From: Agreia sp. PsM10
Lineage (GTDB): Bacteria; Actinomycetota; Actinomycetes; Actinomycetales; Microbacteriaceae
Length of the DNA: 64,000 nucleotides
Assembly: GCF_030433855.1 (NCBI RefSeq)
Contig: NZ_JARUXC010000002.1
Location: forward strand, 351,187-415,186
Direction: 5' to 3'
Shown: positions 1 to 7,736 of the stretch, one piece after another
Layout of the letters: every line of letters starts with the position of its first letter
Numbering within the stretch: the first letter of the stretch is position 1
Made by a program: the position numbers and the translations under genes
Notes under the pieces: generated by a model
What the model was told of the DNA's origin: nothing
What the model saw: the letters and a program-made list of their open reading frames with translations, nothing else
Database searches by the model: none

Positions 1-66
1 TCTCTGTGCCGGTCGCGGGTAAGGACGACTCGCACGAGAATCCGCGGCTCGCGGATGCGGTGCTGT

Positions 67-315
67 TTAGGAGGCGCGGCGCGCGCGTGCTGCGCGACGC
101 TTGAGGGCGCGGCGCTCGTCTTCGCTGAGGCCACCCCACACGCCCGAGTCCTGGCCGGTCTCGAGGGCGTACTGCAGGCAGATCTCGGTGACCGTGCATC
201 GTGCACAGACGGTCTTGGCCTTGTCGATCTGGTCGACGGCCGGGCCGGTGTTGCCTACGGGGAAGAACAGCTCGGGGTCTGCGGTGAGGCAGGCTGCTTT
301 GTCGCGCCAATCCAT
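67..315 (-). CDS. whiB1: WhiB-family iron-sulfur transcription factor, WhiB1 type
   Basis: An 82-residue WhiB protein. The four cluster-ligand cysteines are C9, C37, C40 and C46 (CxxC plus CxxxxxC), followed by the family GVWGG turn (about 59-63) and a basic Arg/Lys-rich C-terminal tail that contacts DNA. Length and the N-terminal MDWRDKAACL and PELFFPVGN stretches match WhiB1, the essential NO-responsive member that in mycobacteria binds the principal sigma factor. It is a single-gene unit reading toward the left edge. The upstream region (316-520) separates it from a divergent membrane protein gene and must carry both promoters. Family assignment is very secure; the subfamily (WhiB1 rather than another short Wbl) is by sequence resemblance. 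Confidence 0.93.
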   Translation of the reverse strand: MDWRDKAACLTADPELFFPVGNTGPAVDQIDKAKTVCARCTVTEICLQYALETGQDSGVWGGLSEDERRALKRRAARARRAS

Positions 316-520
316 GGAGGTGCTCCTTTTAGTGCGGAAGCTTCGGCTGCCCTACGGGTGTAGAAAAAGGGCTCGGCCTAAGATTCGGGTGAGGGTCAAT
401 GGCACAGGGACTGCTGCAGAAAGAAATCTGCATCCACCCACGTCACTGTGAGCAACATTGACCTCAAATATGGTCGCATACTGGTAATTGCAAATCAAGA
501 CTTTTCTAGGGGTAACGGCT

Positions 521-961
521 GTGAGTGAACCGCTGAATTCGAAGCCAAATTCGGGTGAACAGGCACCGGATCCGTCGTCGCGACGACCGATTCTGTTGCT
601 CGCGCTCTCAGTGGTCCTCGCGGCCGAGGCCCTACTCGCGACCGGTGTGACGGTGTGGCTCATCGTCGAGCTGCTCACGGCGACGCCCGATTCCTTCGCC
701 TCGGCGGTCGTGATTCTGCTCCTTGCCGCAGGCCTCGCGTGCGCGCTCTGGGCCATGGTCGTCGGTCTGCTCCGCCGGCAGGCCTGGGTGCGCGGTGCGG
801 CGCTGACGTGGCAGCTTCTGCAGATCGCCGTGGCGATCGGATGCTTCCAGGGCGTCTTCGCCGTGCCGTCGCTCGGGTGGGCGCTCCTGATCCCGGCCGC
901 CATCGCCATCCTGCTGCTCATGAGCCCGCCCGTCGTCGCTGCCACTCGCCGCGTCTCCTAG
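521..961 (+). CDS. small multi-pass membrane protein, unknown function
   Basis: A 146-residue protein counted from GTG 521, chosen over the upstream in-frame TTG at 488 because an AGGGG-like ribosome site lies about 8 bases before the GTG. A charged, Ser/Pro-rich N-terminus of about 28 residues is followed by four hydrophobic segments covering most of the rest, the first around [19 protein letters not shown] and the last ending near the C-terminus. I recognise no family motif or catalytic residue. Similar 4-TM proteins are common next to WhiB genes in actinobacteria, but no role can be inferred. A TTGACC hexamer at 458-463 is a possible -35 element with a weak -10. Confidence 0.75.
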   Translation: MSEPLNSKPNSGEQAPDPSSRRPILLLALSVVLAAEALLATGVTVWLIVELLTATPDSFASAVVILLLAAGLACALWAMVVGLLRRQAWVRGAALTWQLLQIAVAIGCFQGVFAVPSLGWALLIPAAIAILLLMSPPVVAATRRVS

Positions 962-984
962 GCGGGCCCGCTTCGACAGGCGGA

Positions 985-1332
985 TCAGGTTCGCAGGATC
1001 GACGTCATCTTCTTGCCCCGGCCGACCTCGTCGACCAGCTTGTCCATGTAACGGATCTTCTGCATCAGCGGATCATCGATCTCCTCGACCCGGATGCCGC
1101 AGATGACGCCCGTGATGAGCGACGCGTTCGGGTTCAAGGCCGGCGCATCGTCGAAGAACTGCTCGAACGTGACCTCATCGGAGATGGCCTTGTCGAGCTG
1201 CTCCTGGCTGTAGCCCGTGAGCCAGCGGATGACCAGGTCGACGTCGGATCTTTGCTGTCCCTTGCGCTCGGCCTTCGCCACGTAGTGCGGGTAGACGCTC
1301 GCGAAGCTCGTTGTGAAGATGCGGTGTTGCAT
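985..1332 (-). CDS. DUF2200 family protein
   Basis: A 115-residue soluble protein beginning [18 protein letters not shown] and carrying the conserved DUF2200 elements: the RKGQ(Q)R segment, [12 protein letters not shown], and [11 protein letters not shown] before a C-terminal region rich in charged residues. DUF2200 proteins are short, cytoplasmic and functionally uncharacterised; in other genomes they are sometimes called 'YdhR/YdeI-like' without support. It sits 18 bases downstream of the peroxiredoxin gene on the same strand and is probably co-transcribed with it. There is no catalytic motif I can point to. Length is normal for the family, so the gene looks intact. Confidence 0.85.
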   Translation of the reverse strand: MQHRIFTTSFASVYPHYVAKAERKGQQRSDVDLVIRWLTGYSQEQLDKAISDEVTFEQFFDDAPALNPNASLITGVICGIRVEEIDDPLMQKIRYMDKLVDEVGRGKKMTSILRT

Positions 1333-1350
1333 GGGGCGGCCCCTTCCGGG

Positions 1351-1833
1351 TCAGCTGTCGATGCCGAGCTTCTTGCGCAGGGAGGCCACGTGGCCGGTGG
1401 CCTTGACGTTGTAGAGGGCGAGGGTGATGACGCCGTTCTCGTCGAGCACGAAGGTCGATCGGATGACTCCCGTGACCGTCTTGCCGTACAGCGACTTCTC
1501 GCCCCATGTGCCATATGCCTCGTGCACGGCCTTGTCGGGGTCGGAGAGGAGCGGGAACGTGAGGTTCTGGCCTTCCTTGAAGGCGGCCAGTTTTGCGGGC
1601 TTGTCGCGCGACACACCGAGCACCTGGTAGCCGGCGGCCGCGAGCGAGTTGAGGTTGTCGCGGAAGTCGCACGCCTGAGTGGTGCAGCCGGGGGTGTCGG
1701 CTTCGGGGTAGAAGTAGACGATGGTCTTCTGCCCACGGAAGTCGATGAGCGACACCTCCACGCCGTCCTGGTCGAGGAGCGTGAACTCCGGTGCGGGTGT
1801 TCCCGCGGACAGTCGCGAAACGGTGTCGGTCAT
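1351..1833 (-). CDS. bcp: thiol peroxidase, Bcp/PrxQ-type peroxiredoxin
   Basis: A 160-residue thioredoxin-dependent peroxiredoxin that reduces H2O2 and organic hydroperoxides in the cytoplasm. The AhpC/TSA fold starts at about residue 7. The motif PGCTTQAC holds the peroxidatic Cys50 and the resolving Cys55 five residues later, the spacing of atypical 2-Cys PrxQ enzymes. The start at ATG 1833 is preferred over an upstream in-frame ATG (1863) because a GAGGAGA ribosome site lies just before it and the shorter product matches family length. It lies immediately upstream of the DUF2200 gene on the same strand and is transcribed away from tRNA-Lys. Confidence 0.95.
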   Translation of the reverse strand: MTDTVSRLSAGTPAPEFTLLDQDGVEVSLIDFRGQKTIVYFYPEADTPGCTTQACDFRDNLNSLAAAGYQVLGVSRDKPAKLAAFKEGQNLTFPLLSDPDKAVHEAYGTWGEKSLYGKTVTGVIRSTFVLDENGVITLALYNVKATGHVASLRKKLGIDS

Positions 1834-1917
1834 GGTTCTCCTCTGGTCCAACGAGCGTCGCACGACGCTCTCATCTCATGGTAGTGTTTTCCCTCGGCGC
1901 TGCAGTTTCGCGCCAAG

Positions 1918-1990
<73 letters not shown>

Positions 1991-1994
1991 CCGC

Positions 1995-2027
1995 AAGCCC
2001 GGAGTTCTCACGAACTCCGGGCTTTTT
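1995..2027 (+). terminator. intrinsic terminator of tRNA-Lys
   Basis: A perfect 13-bp stem (AAGCCCGGAGTTC, 1995-2007, with GAACTCCGGGCTT, 2012-2024), a TCAC loop and a run of five T at 2023-2027. It begins five bases after the tRNA. Confidence 0.93.
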
Positions 2028-2052
2028 CGATTCCGGCGAACGTGCTGCGCGA

Positions 2053-2085
2053 AGAAGCCCGGGGTCGAATCGACCCCGGGCTTCT
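2053..2085 (-). terminator. hairpin terminator after the proline-rich membrane protein gene
   Basis: A perfect 15-bp stem (2053-2067 with 2071-2085) and a 3-base loop, lying 28 bases beyond the stop of the minus-strand gene ending at 2113. It could also back up termination of the tRNA transcript from the left. There is only a weak T run on either side. Confidence 0.7.
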
Positions 2086-2112
2086 CTGTTGCTCGGCTAA
2101 GCAGACCGGGCG

Positions 2113-3573
2113 TCAGTCCCAGTTCACCACCGGGTTGTCGGACGCCATGTCGACCGAGGGGGTTCCGAGGGCCGGGGCGAAGTAGATCGAGCAGCGCCCG
2201 GTCGCTCCGTCCTTCGTGCAGTCGGCCTCGACCGACGGCGAGCCGATGTACTCGCCCTCGACCAGCGTGGGGTTGTCGTAGCTCGGCGTCGCCTCGAGGG
2301 AGTCGAGGGTGGCGTTCGCGTCGGCACTGAGGCTGCGCGTGATGGTGCCGTCGGCGAGCTGCGTGCCGTCGCTGATGGTCGCGGGCAGATCGATTCCACA
2401 GCCGGCTGCCAACGTGGTCGATGCGATGCAGGCGTCGACCGCTGCCCTCACCAGACCGCGGAACTGCTGCAGAGCCTCTTCGGTCAGGGCGGGCTTGATC
2501 TGCGACGTGTCGGCTGATTCATACGGCTCGGTGATCGTCACCGTGGTGGGGCCGGAGAGCGTGAAGTTCTTCAGCGAGGTGGCCAGCTCATACGTGCCGG
2601 GGAAGACCTCCACCGATTCGGCGTCGACCTCCTGGCCGTTGATCGTGAGTCCGAGGCCGTCGAAGGGCTCCGTGTAGATCGAGCCCGTGCCCCCGCTGAT
2701 CTCCCACTTTCCGTCGTCGTCGTAGTCGGACGTGCTGAAGGTGGTGGTGATGGGCTCGCCGTTCAGCAGGTACGTCGCCGTGACATCGGCCGAACCGCTC
2801 TCGCCCTTGGTCTCGGGAACGTCGATCTCGGTGATCGGCCCCAGCTCGGCCGACGCGGCGAGGGCCTCGTCGGTGAGAAGCGTCGAGTCGCTCGGAGGCG
2901 AACTGAGGTAACCGAGCGCGGTCTTGGCATCGCCGTCGGCGATGGCCGTGAGGTAGTCGGTCACGGCGTCTGAGGGCGATGACGCCTGGGCCTTGGGCTC
3001 TTCGCCACCACCGCCACCTCCGCCGCCGGCCATTCCGCCGATGCGCGAAATGCCGAAGACGACGCCGACCACAAGAATCACGACAACGAGAATCGCTCCG
3101 CCGATGATGCCGATCAGCGCGCCCGTGCCGAGCTTGCGCTTGGGTCCCTTCGGCGCCGCGTAGCCTGCGGTGGGCTGAGCGCCGTACTGCGGTGCTCCAT
3201 ACTGCGGCGCACCGTTCTGGGGAGCGCCATTCTGAGGTGCTCCGTTCTGCGGAGTTCCGTACTGGGGCGCGCCGGGGGCCTGAGGCTGCGCCGAGGGCGG
3301 CACGTACTGCCCGCCCGCGTACGGCGGCTGCTGCGGTGCCTGAGGCGCGGACGGGGCCTGCGGGGGCGCGGACGGCGCATGCGGAGGCGCAACCGGCGCG
3401 GACGGCGCCTGCGGCACATCCGGCGCCTTCGGCGTCTCGGGAGCGGGCGGCACCTGCTTCGCGTCCGGCGCGTCGGGGGCGTCGGGCGCATCCGGCTGCG
3501 CCGGGGCACCGGGGAATGCGGGGAGCGGGGGAGTGCCCTGCTTGTCTTCGGCCCTGTCGTCGTTGTCGCTCAT
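2113..3573 (-). CDS. proline-rich single-pass membrane protein with large extracytoplasmic domain
   Basis: A 486-residue protein counted from ATG 3573, preferred over an ATG 23 codons upstream because MSDNDDRAEDK begins a typical acidic cytoplasmic tail. Residues 1 to about 150 are rich in Pro/Ala/Gln with PDAPDAP and NGAPQ short repeats. A single membrane helix (GALIGIIGGAILVVVILVVG) follows at about 155-180, then a glycine run. The extracytoplasmic part begins with a DUF4878/lumazine-like region (SSPSDAVTDYLTAIADGDAKTALGYL) and ends with a cysteine-containing domain. This layout is common for actinobacterial envelope proteins of unknown function. The repeats may expand or contract. No enzyme motif is visible. 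Confidence 0.85.
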   Translation of the reverse strand: MSDNDDRAEDKQGTPPLPAFPGAPAQPDAPDAPDAPDAKQVPPAPETPKAPDVPQAPSAPVAPPHAPSAPPQAPSAPQAPQQPPYAGGQYVPPSAQPQAPGAPQYGTPQNGAPQNGAPQNGAPQYGAPQYGAQPTAGYAAPKGPKRKLGTGALIGIIGGAILVVVILVVGVVFGISRIGGMAGGGGGGGGEEPKAQASSPSDAVTDYLTAIADGDAKTALGYLSSPPSDSTLLTDEALAASAELGPITEIDVPETKGESGSADVTATYLLNGEPITTTFSTSDYDDDGKWEISGGTGSIYTEPFDGLGLTINGQEVDAESVEVFPGTYELATSLKNFTLSGPTTVTITEPYESADTSQIKPALTEEALQQFRGLVRAAVDACIASTTLAAGCGIDLPATISDGTQLADGTITRSLSADANATLDSLEATPSYDNPTLVEGEYIGSPSVEADCTKDGATGRCSIYFAPALGTPSVDMASDNPVVNWD

Positions 3574-3661
3574 GGGTTCCTTCGTCGTTACGGAATGGGC
3601 TGTGCGTTCGGGCACACGGGGAGCGTCGCGAAATCGAACCATCGATCACACGACATGCTCA

Positions 3662-4675
3662 TCACCCCCCAGTCTGGTGCCAGACGAAGTCGATTGCAGC
3701 CCTCAGCGCGGCGAGCCCCTCGGGTCGGTCGAGATCGAACTGGTATTCGTGCGGCAGCGGGGGAGTGAGATCGGCGGGCCAGAACAGCCGCGTCACCTCG
3801 ACTCCCAGCGACTCCAGCCGATCGGCGAACGGCTTCGCCTGGCCGTCTGTCAGGGGGTCGCCATTGCCCCCGCTGATGAACGTCGGAGGAAACGCCGCGG
3901 TCGCCCGGTGCATCATCGACATCTGCGCGAGCGAGGGCGACGAGGCGAAGCGCGGACCGCCCACGTAGGCGTGCAGGGCGGTTCGGTTGCCCCATCCGAC
4001 GATGCCCGTCGCGGTCAGCAGACCCTCCATGTGGTAGATGCCGCAGTGCAGGATCACGCCGCGCAGCTGGTGGGCCGCAAGACCGGGCCGGATGCCGAGC
4101 TCGGCCGCGTAGGAGGGGTCGGTGATGGCGGTGGCCAGCTGGCTCGAGAGCTGCGCGCCCGCCGAGTCGCCGGCGAGAACGATGCGGTCGGGGTCGATGT
4201 GCAGCTCATCGGCGTGCGCGACGAGGTAGGCGTGGGCGTCGTTCAGCTGGTGCACGGCGGTGGGATAGCGGCTCGCCGGACCCCGGGAGTAGTCCACGCT
4301 GACCACGGTGAAGCCTGCCGCGGCGAGCAGCTCGAAGTAGGGCGCAGCGTTCGCGCGCCCGCCCGAGATCCATGCGCCGCCGTGCGTCCAGACCACGGTC
4401 GGCAGGCCGGCCGACGCGCCCGACGGGTGGTAGACATCCAGAAGCGCGTGCTCGTCGTGCGGCCGATACCGGATGCCGGTGGCCCGGTCGACGCCGCCCG
4501 GTGCGTGGGCCTGAAGGGCCTTTAAGACCCGCGCCCCGTCTTTCTCGAAGACGTATCGCACGACGAGCGCCGACGGCCAGGGGCTCAATTTCCACGCGGA
4601 GATCGCGGCCGCCGTGACGGCGCCGATGACGACGGCAGCGGTGCCGAAGCGGGCGCGTGTGCGTCGATGGGTCAT
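3662..4675 (-). CDS. alpha/beta hydrolase (HSL/BD-FAE-like esterase), membrane-tethered
   Basis: A 337-residue alpha/beta hydrolase. Visible motifs are the oxyanion-hole HGGAW (about residue 105) and the nucleophile elbow GDSAG (about 170), both typical of the hormone-sensitive-lipase/bacterial feruloyl-esterase-like group, with a C-terminal His (PHEYQF) as probable triad member. An N-terminal hydrophobic stretch (TAAVVIGAVTAAAISAWKL) could be a membrane anchor or signal. The start ATG 4675 overlaps the stop of the preceding hydrolase gene (ATGA), so the two are translationally coupled. The substrate is unknown; carboxyl esters are the family expectation. Confidence 0.88.
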   Translation of the reverse strand: MTHRRTRARFGTAAVVIGAVTAAAISAWKLSPWPSALVVRYVFEKDGARVLKALQAHAPGGVDRATGIRYRPHDEHALLDVYHPSGASAGLPTVVWTHGGAWISGGRANAAPYFELLAAAGFTVVSVDYSRGPASRYPTAVHQLNDAHAYLVAHADELHIDPDRIVLAGDSAGAQLSSQLATAITDPSYAAELGIRPGLAAHQLRGVILHCGIYHMEGLLTATGIVGWGNRTALHAYVGGPRFASSPSLAQMSMMHRATAAFPPTFISGGNGDPLTDGQAKPFADRLESLGVEVTRLFWPADLTPPLPHEYQFDLDRPEGLAALRAAIDFVWHQTGG

Positions 4676-5406
4676 TGCAGGGCTCCCGTGATCGTGTCGG
4701 TGATGATGTCGCGCATGTCGGAGTCGTCGATCGAGGAGTCGCCGTCGCCCGCCTGCGGCCCGTAGTCGCCGAAGGCCGCGTGGTTGGCTCCCTCGATCTC
4801 GACGAAGGTCGTGTCTGCGGGCAGGGTCTTCGCGTTGGCGGCGATCTTGTCGGGCGTGCTGAGCCCGTCGTCGCTTCCCGACAGCGAGACGACGGTCAGG
4901 TCTGAGCCGGAGAGGTCGTTGGCGCAGTACGACCCGAAGAGAACGAGCCCCTTCACCTCGGGCGCCTCCGCGTACATGCACGCCTTCACCCCGCCGAGGG
5001 AGTGCCCGCCCACGAACCAGTCGGAGACGTCGGGCGCGAGTGAGGTGAAGGCCGACAGAGGCCGCGTCTCGAACAGCCCGAAATTGAGGAACGGGCGCAC
5101 GATGACGACCGCGTATCCGGCCTCGACGAGCCCGGACAGCTTGTAGGCGTAGGCGACGGGCTCGATCTTGGCGCCCGCGATGAACACGAGGCCCTGGCCG
5201 TTCGGGTCGGAGGCGGGCGTGAGCACCACGGAGTCGCGCGCGTAGTCGATGACGACGGCCGGGTCGTCGGCGACCTCGGCGAGAGGCTCGCGCTCGGCGG
5301 CGGATGTGACGTTGGCGTAGACGAGAAAGCCGCTCGCGCCCACGACGATCACGGCCACGAGAAGCGCGGCGGCGGTGCGCAGCAGAGAGCGACGACGAGA
5401 ACTCAT
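4672..5406 (-). CDS. exported alpha/beta hydrolase
   Basis: A 244-residue protein that starts with three arginines and a hydrophobic stretch (LLRTAAALLVAVIVVGASGFLVYANV), a signal sequence or anchor. The hydrolase domain has the nucleophile elbow GHSLGG (about 135), an Asp in SGSDDGL and a late His (GANHAAFGDYG), a complete Ser-Asp-His set. The GANHAAFGDYGPQAGDG segment is typical of a family of small actinobacterial extracellular alpha/beta hydrolases. It is the first gene of a coupled pair with another hydrolase (4-base overlap), which suggests joint action outside the membrane on an unknown ester. Confidence 0.87.
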   Translation of the reverse strand: MSSRRRSLLRTAAALLVAVIVVGASGFLVYANVTSAAEREPLAEVADDPAVVIDYARDSVVLTPASDPNGQGLVFIAGAKIEPVAYAYKLSGLVEAGYAVVIVRPFLNFGLFETRPLSAFTSLAPDVSDWFVGGHSLGGVKACMYAEAPEVKGLVLFGSYCANDLSGSDLTVVSLSGSDDGLSTPDKIAANAKTLPADTTFVEIEGANHAAFGDYGPQAGDGDSSIDDSDMRDIITDTITGALQ

Positions 5407-5442
5407 GGGGTCGATTCTCCCTGATCGTGCGACGCTGGGTGA

Positions 5443-5865
5443 ATGGATCTCGAGGTGGTGGATGGGCTCACCATCCCGGCGGCGGAGCTCGACTGGCGAT
5501 TCTCCCGCTCGTCGGGCCCGGGCGGCCAGCACGTCAACACCTCCGACAGTCGGGTGCAGCTGTCGTGGAGCGTCGCCGACTCCGCCGTGCTCAGCGAGAC
5601 GCAGCGGGAGCAGTTGCTGAGCAGACTCGGTCGCCGACTGACCGCCGGGCGCATCACCGTCACGGTCTCGGCACAGCGCTCCCAGCTGCGCAATCGCGAG
5701 ACCGCCCTCGAGAATCTCGGCGAGCTCGTGCGCGACGCGCTGGCGCCTCCTGCGCCGCTCCGGCGAGCGACGAAGCCGACCCGTGGCTCGGCGAGGCGCC
5801 ACCTGGCCGGCAAGAAGCGACGGTCGGAGACCAAGCAGCAGCGTCAACGGCCGACGGCCGAATAG
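5443..5865 (+). CDS. arfB: ArfB-type peptidyl-tRNA hydrolase (ribosome rescue)
   Basis: A 140-residue protein homologous to the catalytic domain of class-I release factors. The GGQ motif lies in RSSGPGGQHVN (about residues 23-33), and the C-terminal tail is strongly basic (RRHLAGKKRRSETKQQRQR), the segment that enters the empty mRNA channel of stalled ribosomes. Both features and the length match ArfB/YaeJ, which frees peptide from non-stop complexes. It is divergent from the hydrolase pair, with 36 bases between the starts. No Shine-Dalgarno is obvious, and the mRNA may be leaderless. The identification rests on the GGQ and tail together. Confidence 0.93.
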   Translation: MDLEVVDGLTIPAAELDWRFSRSSGPGGQHVNTSDSRVQLSWSVADSAVLSETQREQLLSRLGRRLTAGRITVTVSAQRSQLRNRETALENLGELVRDALAPPAPLRRATKPTRGSARRHLAGKKRRSETKQQRQRPTAE

Positions 5866-5886
5866 ACGAGCCGGGCGTCACACGCG

Positions 5887-7680
5887 TCAGTTCTCCTCCG
5901 TGGTCGGCGGGGAGTTGCGGTCGATCGCGTCTGCCGCGCGCACCAGCGCGAGGTGCGACAGAGCCTGGGGCGTGTTGCCCATCTGCCGACCCGCGGCCGG
6001 GTCGTACTCCTCGGAGAGCAGGCCCACGTCGTTGGTGAACGACACCAGTCTGTCCATGAGCGTGACCGCGTCGGCGAGGCGCCCCGAGCCCGCCCACTGC
6101 TCCGCGAGCCAGAACGAGCAGGCGAGAAACGGATGCTCGCCGGCCGGCAACCCGTCGACGTCGCTCTCGGTGCGATACCGCATCACGAGCCCGTCGTTCA
6201 GGAGGTCGCTCTCGATGGCCTTCACCGTGCCGAGCATGCGCGCATCCGTCGGGGTGCAGAAGCCGGTCTGCGGAAGCAGAAGCAGCGATGCGTCGACCTC
6301 GGTGCTGCCGTAGTACTGGGTGTAGGTGCCGCGCTCGGCGTCCCACCCGTTCTGTTCGATCTCGGCGCGCACCTCGTCGCGCAGTTTCTCCCAGCGGTCG
6401 GCCGGCCCGTCGAGCCCGAATTCGCGCACACCCCGCACGGCCCTGTCGAGGGCGACCCAGATCATGACGCGCGAGTGCGTGAAGTGCTGCAGCGCGCCGC
6501 GGATCTCCCAGATGCCGTTGTCGGGCCTGGTCCAGTTGTCTTCGACGAAACTCATCAGCGCCCTCTGCAGCGGCCAGCTGAACTCGGTCTCCTCGGCGCC
6601 GGCGAGGCGTGCCTCGTGCAGGGCCATCATGACCTCGCCGATCACGTCGGCCTGGTACTGCAGCGCGGCCCCGTTGCCGATGCGCACCGGCGAAGCGCCC
6701 TGGTAGCCGGGCAGGCTCGTGATCTCGCGCTCGGGCAGCTCGCGTTCGCCGGCCAGGCCGTACATGATCTGGATGTCTGCGGGATCGCCCGCGATGGCGC
6801 GCAGCAGCCAGTCGCGCCAGTTCACGGCCTCCTCGTCGAAGCCGTGCGAGAGCAGAACCTGCAGGGTGAGCGACGCGTCGCGCAGCCACACGTAGCGGTA
6901 GTCCCAGTTGCGAACCCCGCCCTGCGATTCGGGGAGCGACGTCGTTGCCGCCGCGACGATGCCGCCCGTGTCCTCGTGACTGAGGGCGCGCAGCACGAGA
7001 AGCGACCGGATGACCTCCGGCCCGTACGGTCCGTCGTGCGTGAGCGACTTCGACCACTCGGCCCACCACGATTTCGTGGCGACGAGGCGTTCGTCGAAGT
7101 CGAGCTGCTGCGGGGGCTCCCTGTGCGACGGGAACCAGGTGAGCGAGATGTCGACGTGGCTGCCCTCGCGCACCGCGAACACGCCGCGGTGCCGGGTGTC
7201 GGCGGCCGTGAGCCGCGGCCCTCGCCGCACCAGCGCATCCGGCCCGGCGATGGCCACGAGCATCGGATGGCCGTGGTCTCGGGACTGGCGCACCCAGGGA
7301 ACGGCCGTCGCGTACCCGAAACGGATCACCAGCTCCTCGACCATCTCGACGTGGCCCGAGACGCCGCGCACCCGGCGCAGTACGTCGGCCCGTCGGTCGC
7401 CGTGCGGCATGAGGTCGATGACCTCGACCACGCCGGTCGGGGTGGTCCAGGTGGTGACCAGCACGAAGGTGTTTCCGTCGTAGACGCGTGTGCAGGTGGC
7501 CTCGGGCGACGACGGAGCAAGGAGCCAGCGGCCGTGCTCCTCGGTGCCGAGGAGGGCGCCGAACGTCGACGGCGAGTCGTAGCGGGGGAGACAGAGCCAG
7601 TCGATGCTGCCGTCGCGCCCCACGAGGGCCGCCGTGTGGCAGTCGCTGATCAGGGCGTAATCCTCGATGGCCAGGCTCAT
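5887..7680 (-). CDS. glycoside hydrolase family 15 protein (glucoamylase/trehalase-like)
   Basis: A 597-residue cytoplasmic GH15 enzyme. The N-terminal beta-sandwich domain begins IEDYALISDCHTAALVGRDG, the usual start of actinobacterial GH15 trehalase/glucoamylase proteins. The (alpha/alpha)6 barrel contains NWDYRYVWLRDAS. The expected general acid lies in GIWEIRG (about residue 390) and the general base in LLSEEYDP (about 555). Members with this layout include mycobacterial acid trehalase and glucan glucosidases, so trehalose or alpha-glucan hydrolysis is likely but not decided here. It is divergent from glucose-6-phosphate dehydrogenase (56 bases apart), consistent with feeding glucose into the pentose phosphate route. 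otsA-otsB lie 16 kb away. Confidence 0.92.
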   Translation of the reverse strand: MSLAIEDYALISDCHTAALVGRDGSIDWLCLPRYDSPSTFGALLGTEEHGRWLLAPSSPEATCTRVYDGNTFVLVTTWTTPTGVVEVIDLMPHGDRRADVLRRVRGVSGHVEMVEELVIRFGYATAVPWVRQSRDHGHPMLVAIAGPDALVRRGPRLTAADTRHRGVFAVREGSHVDISLTWFPSHREPPQQLDFDERLVATKSWWAEWSKSLTHDGPYGPEVIRSLLVLRALSHEDTGGIVAAATTSLPESQGGVRNWDYRYVWLRDASLTLQVLLSHGFDEEAVNWRDWLLRAIAGDPADIQIMYGLAGERELPEREITSLPGYQGASPVRIGNGAALQYQADVIGEVMMALHEARLAGAEETEFSWPLQRALMSFVEDNWTRPDNGIWEIRGALQHFTHSRVMIWVALDRAVRGVREFGLDGPADRWEKLRDEVRAEIEQNGWDAERGTYTQYYGSTEVDASLLLLPQTGFCTPTDARMLGTVKAIESDLLNDGLVMRYRTESDVDGLPAGEHPFLACSFWLAEQWAGSGRLADAVTLMDRLVSFTNDVGLLSEEYDPAAGRQMGNTPQALSHLALVRAADAIDRNSPPTTEEN

Positions 7681-7723
7681 TACCCCATCTTCACACCTGA
7701 AGGCTGCGCTCGGCGCCCGGCAC

Positions 7724-7729
7724 TACCCT
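7724..7729 (+). promoter_or_regulatory. -10 element of zwf, leaderless start
   Basis: The TACCCT hexamer ends 7 bases before ATG 7737, placing the transcript start at or next to the A of the start codon. There is no Shine-Dalgarno between. Confidence 0.5.
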
Positions 7730-7736
7730 GACTACC

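Noticed and set aside
961..985. Degenerate copy of the CTTCGACAGGCTCAGG repeat
   Set aside because: Only CTTCGACAGGC is retained; the rest diverges, so it cannot be told from chance.
3190..3480. Repeated units that might suggest a CRISPR or tandem repeat array
   Set aside because: They encode NGAPQ and PDAPDAP repeats in the proline-rich cytoplasmic tail of the membrane protein; there are no spacers.
3574..3661. Possible tRNA between the proline-rich protein and hydrolase genes
   Set aside because: ATCGAACC-like bases suggest a T-loop, but no acceptor or anticodon stems can be formed.
5953..7731. Long plus-strand frame opposite the GH15 gene
   Set aside because: Antisense shadow. The minus frame has GH15 catalytic motifs throughout its length.
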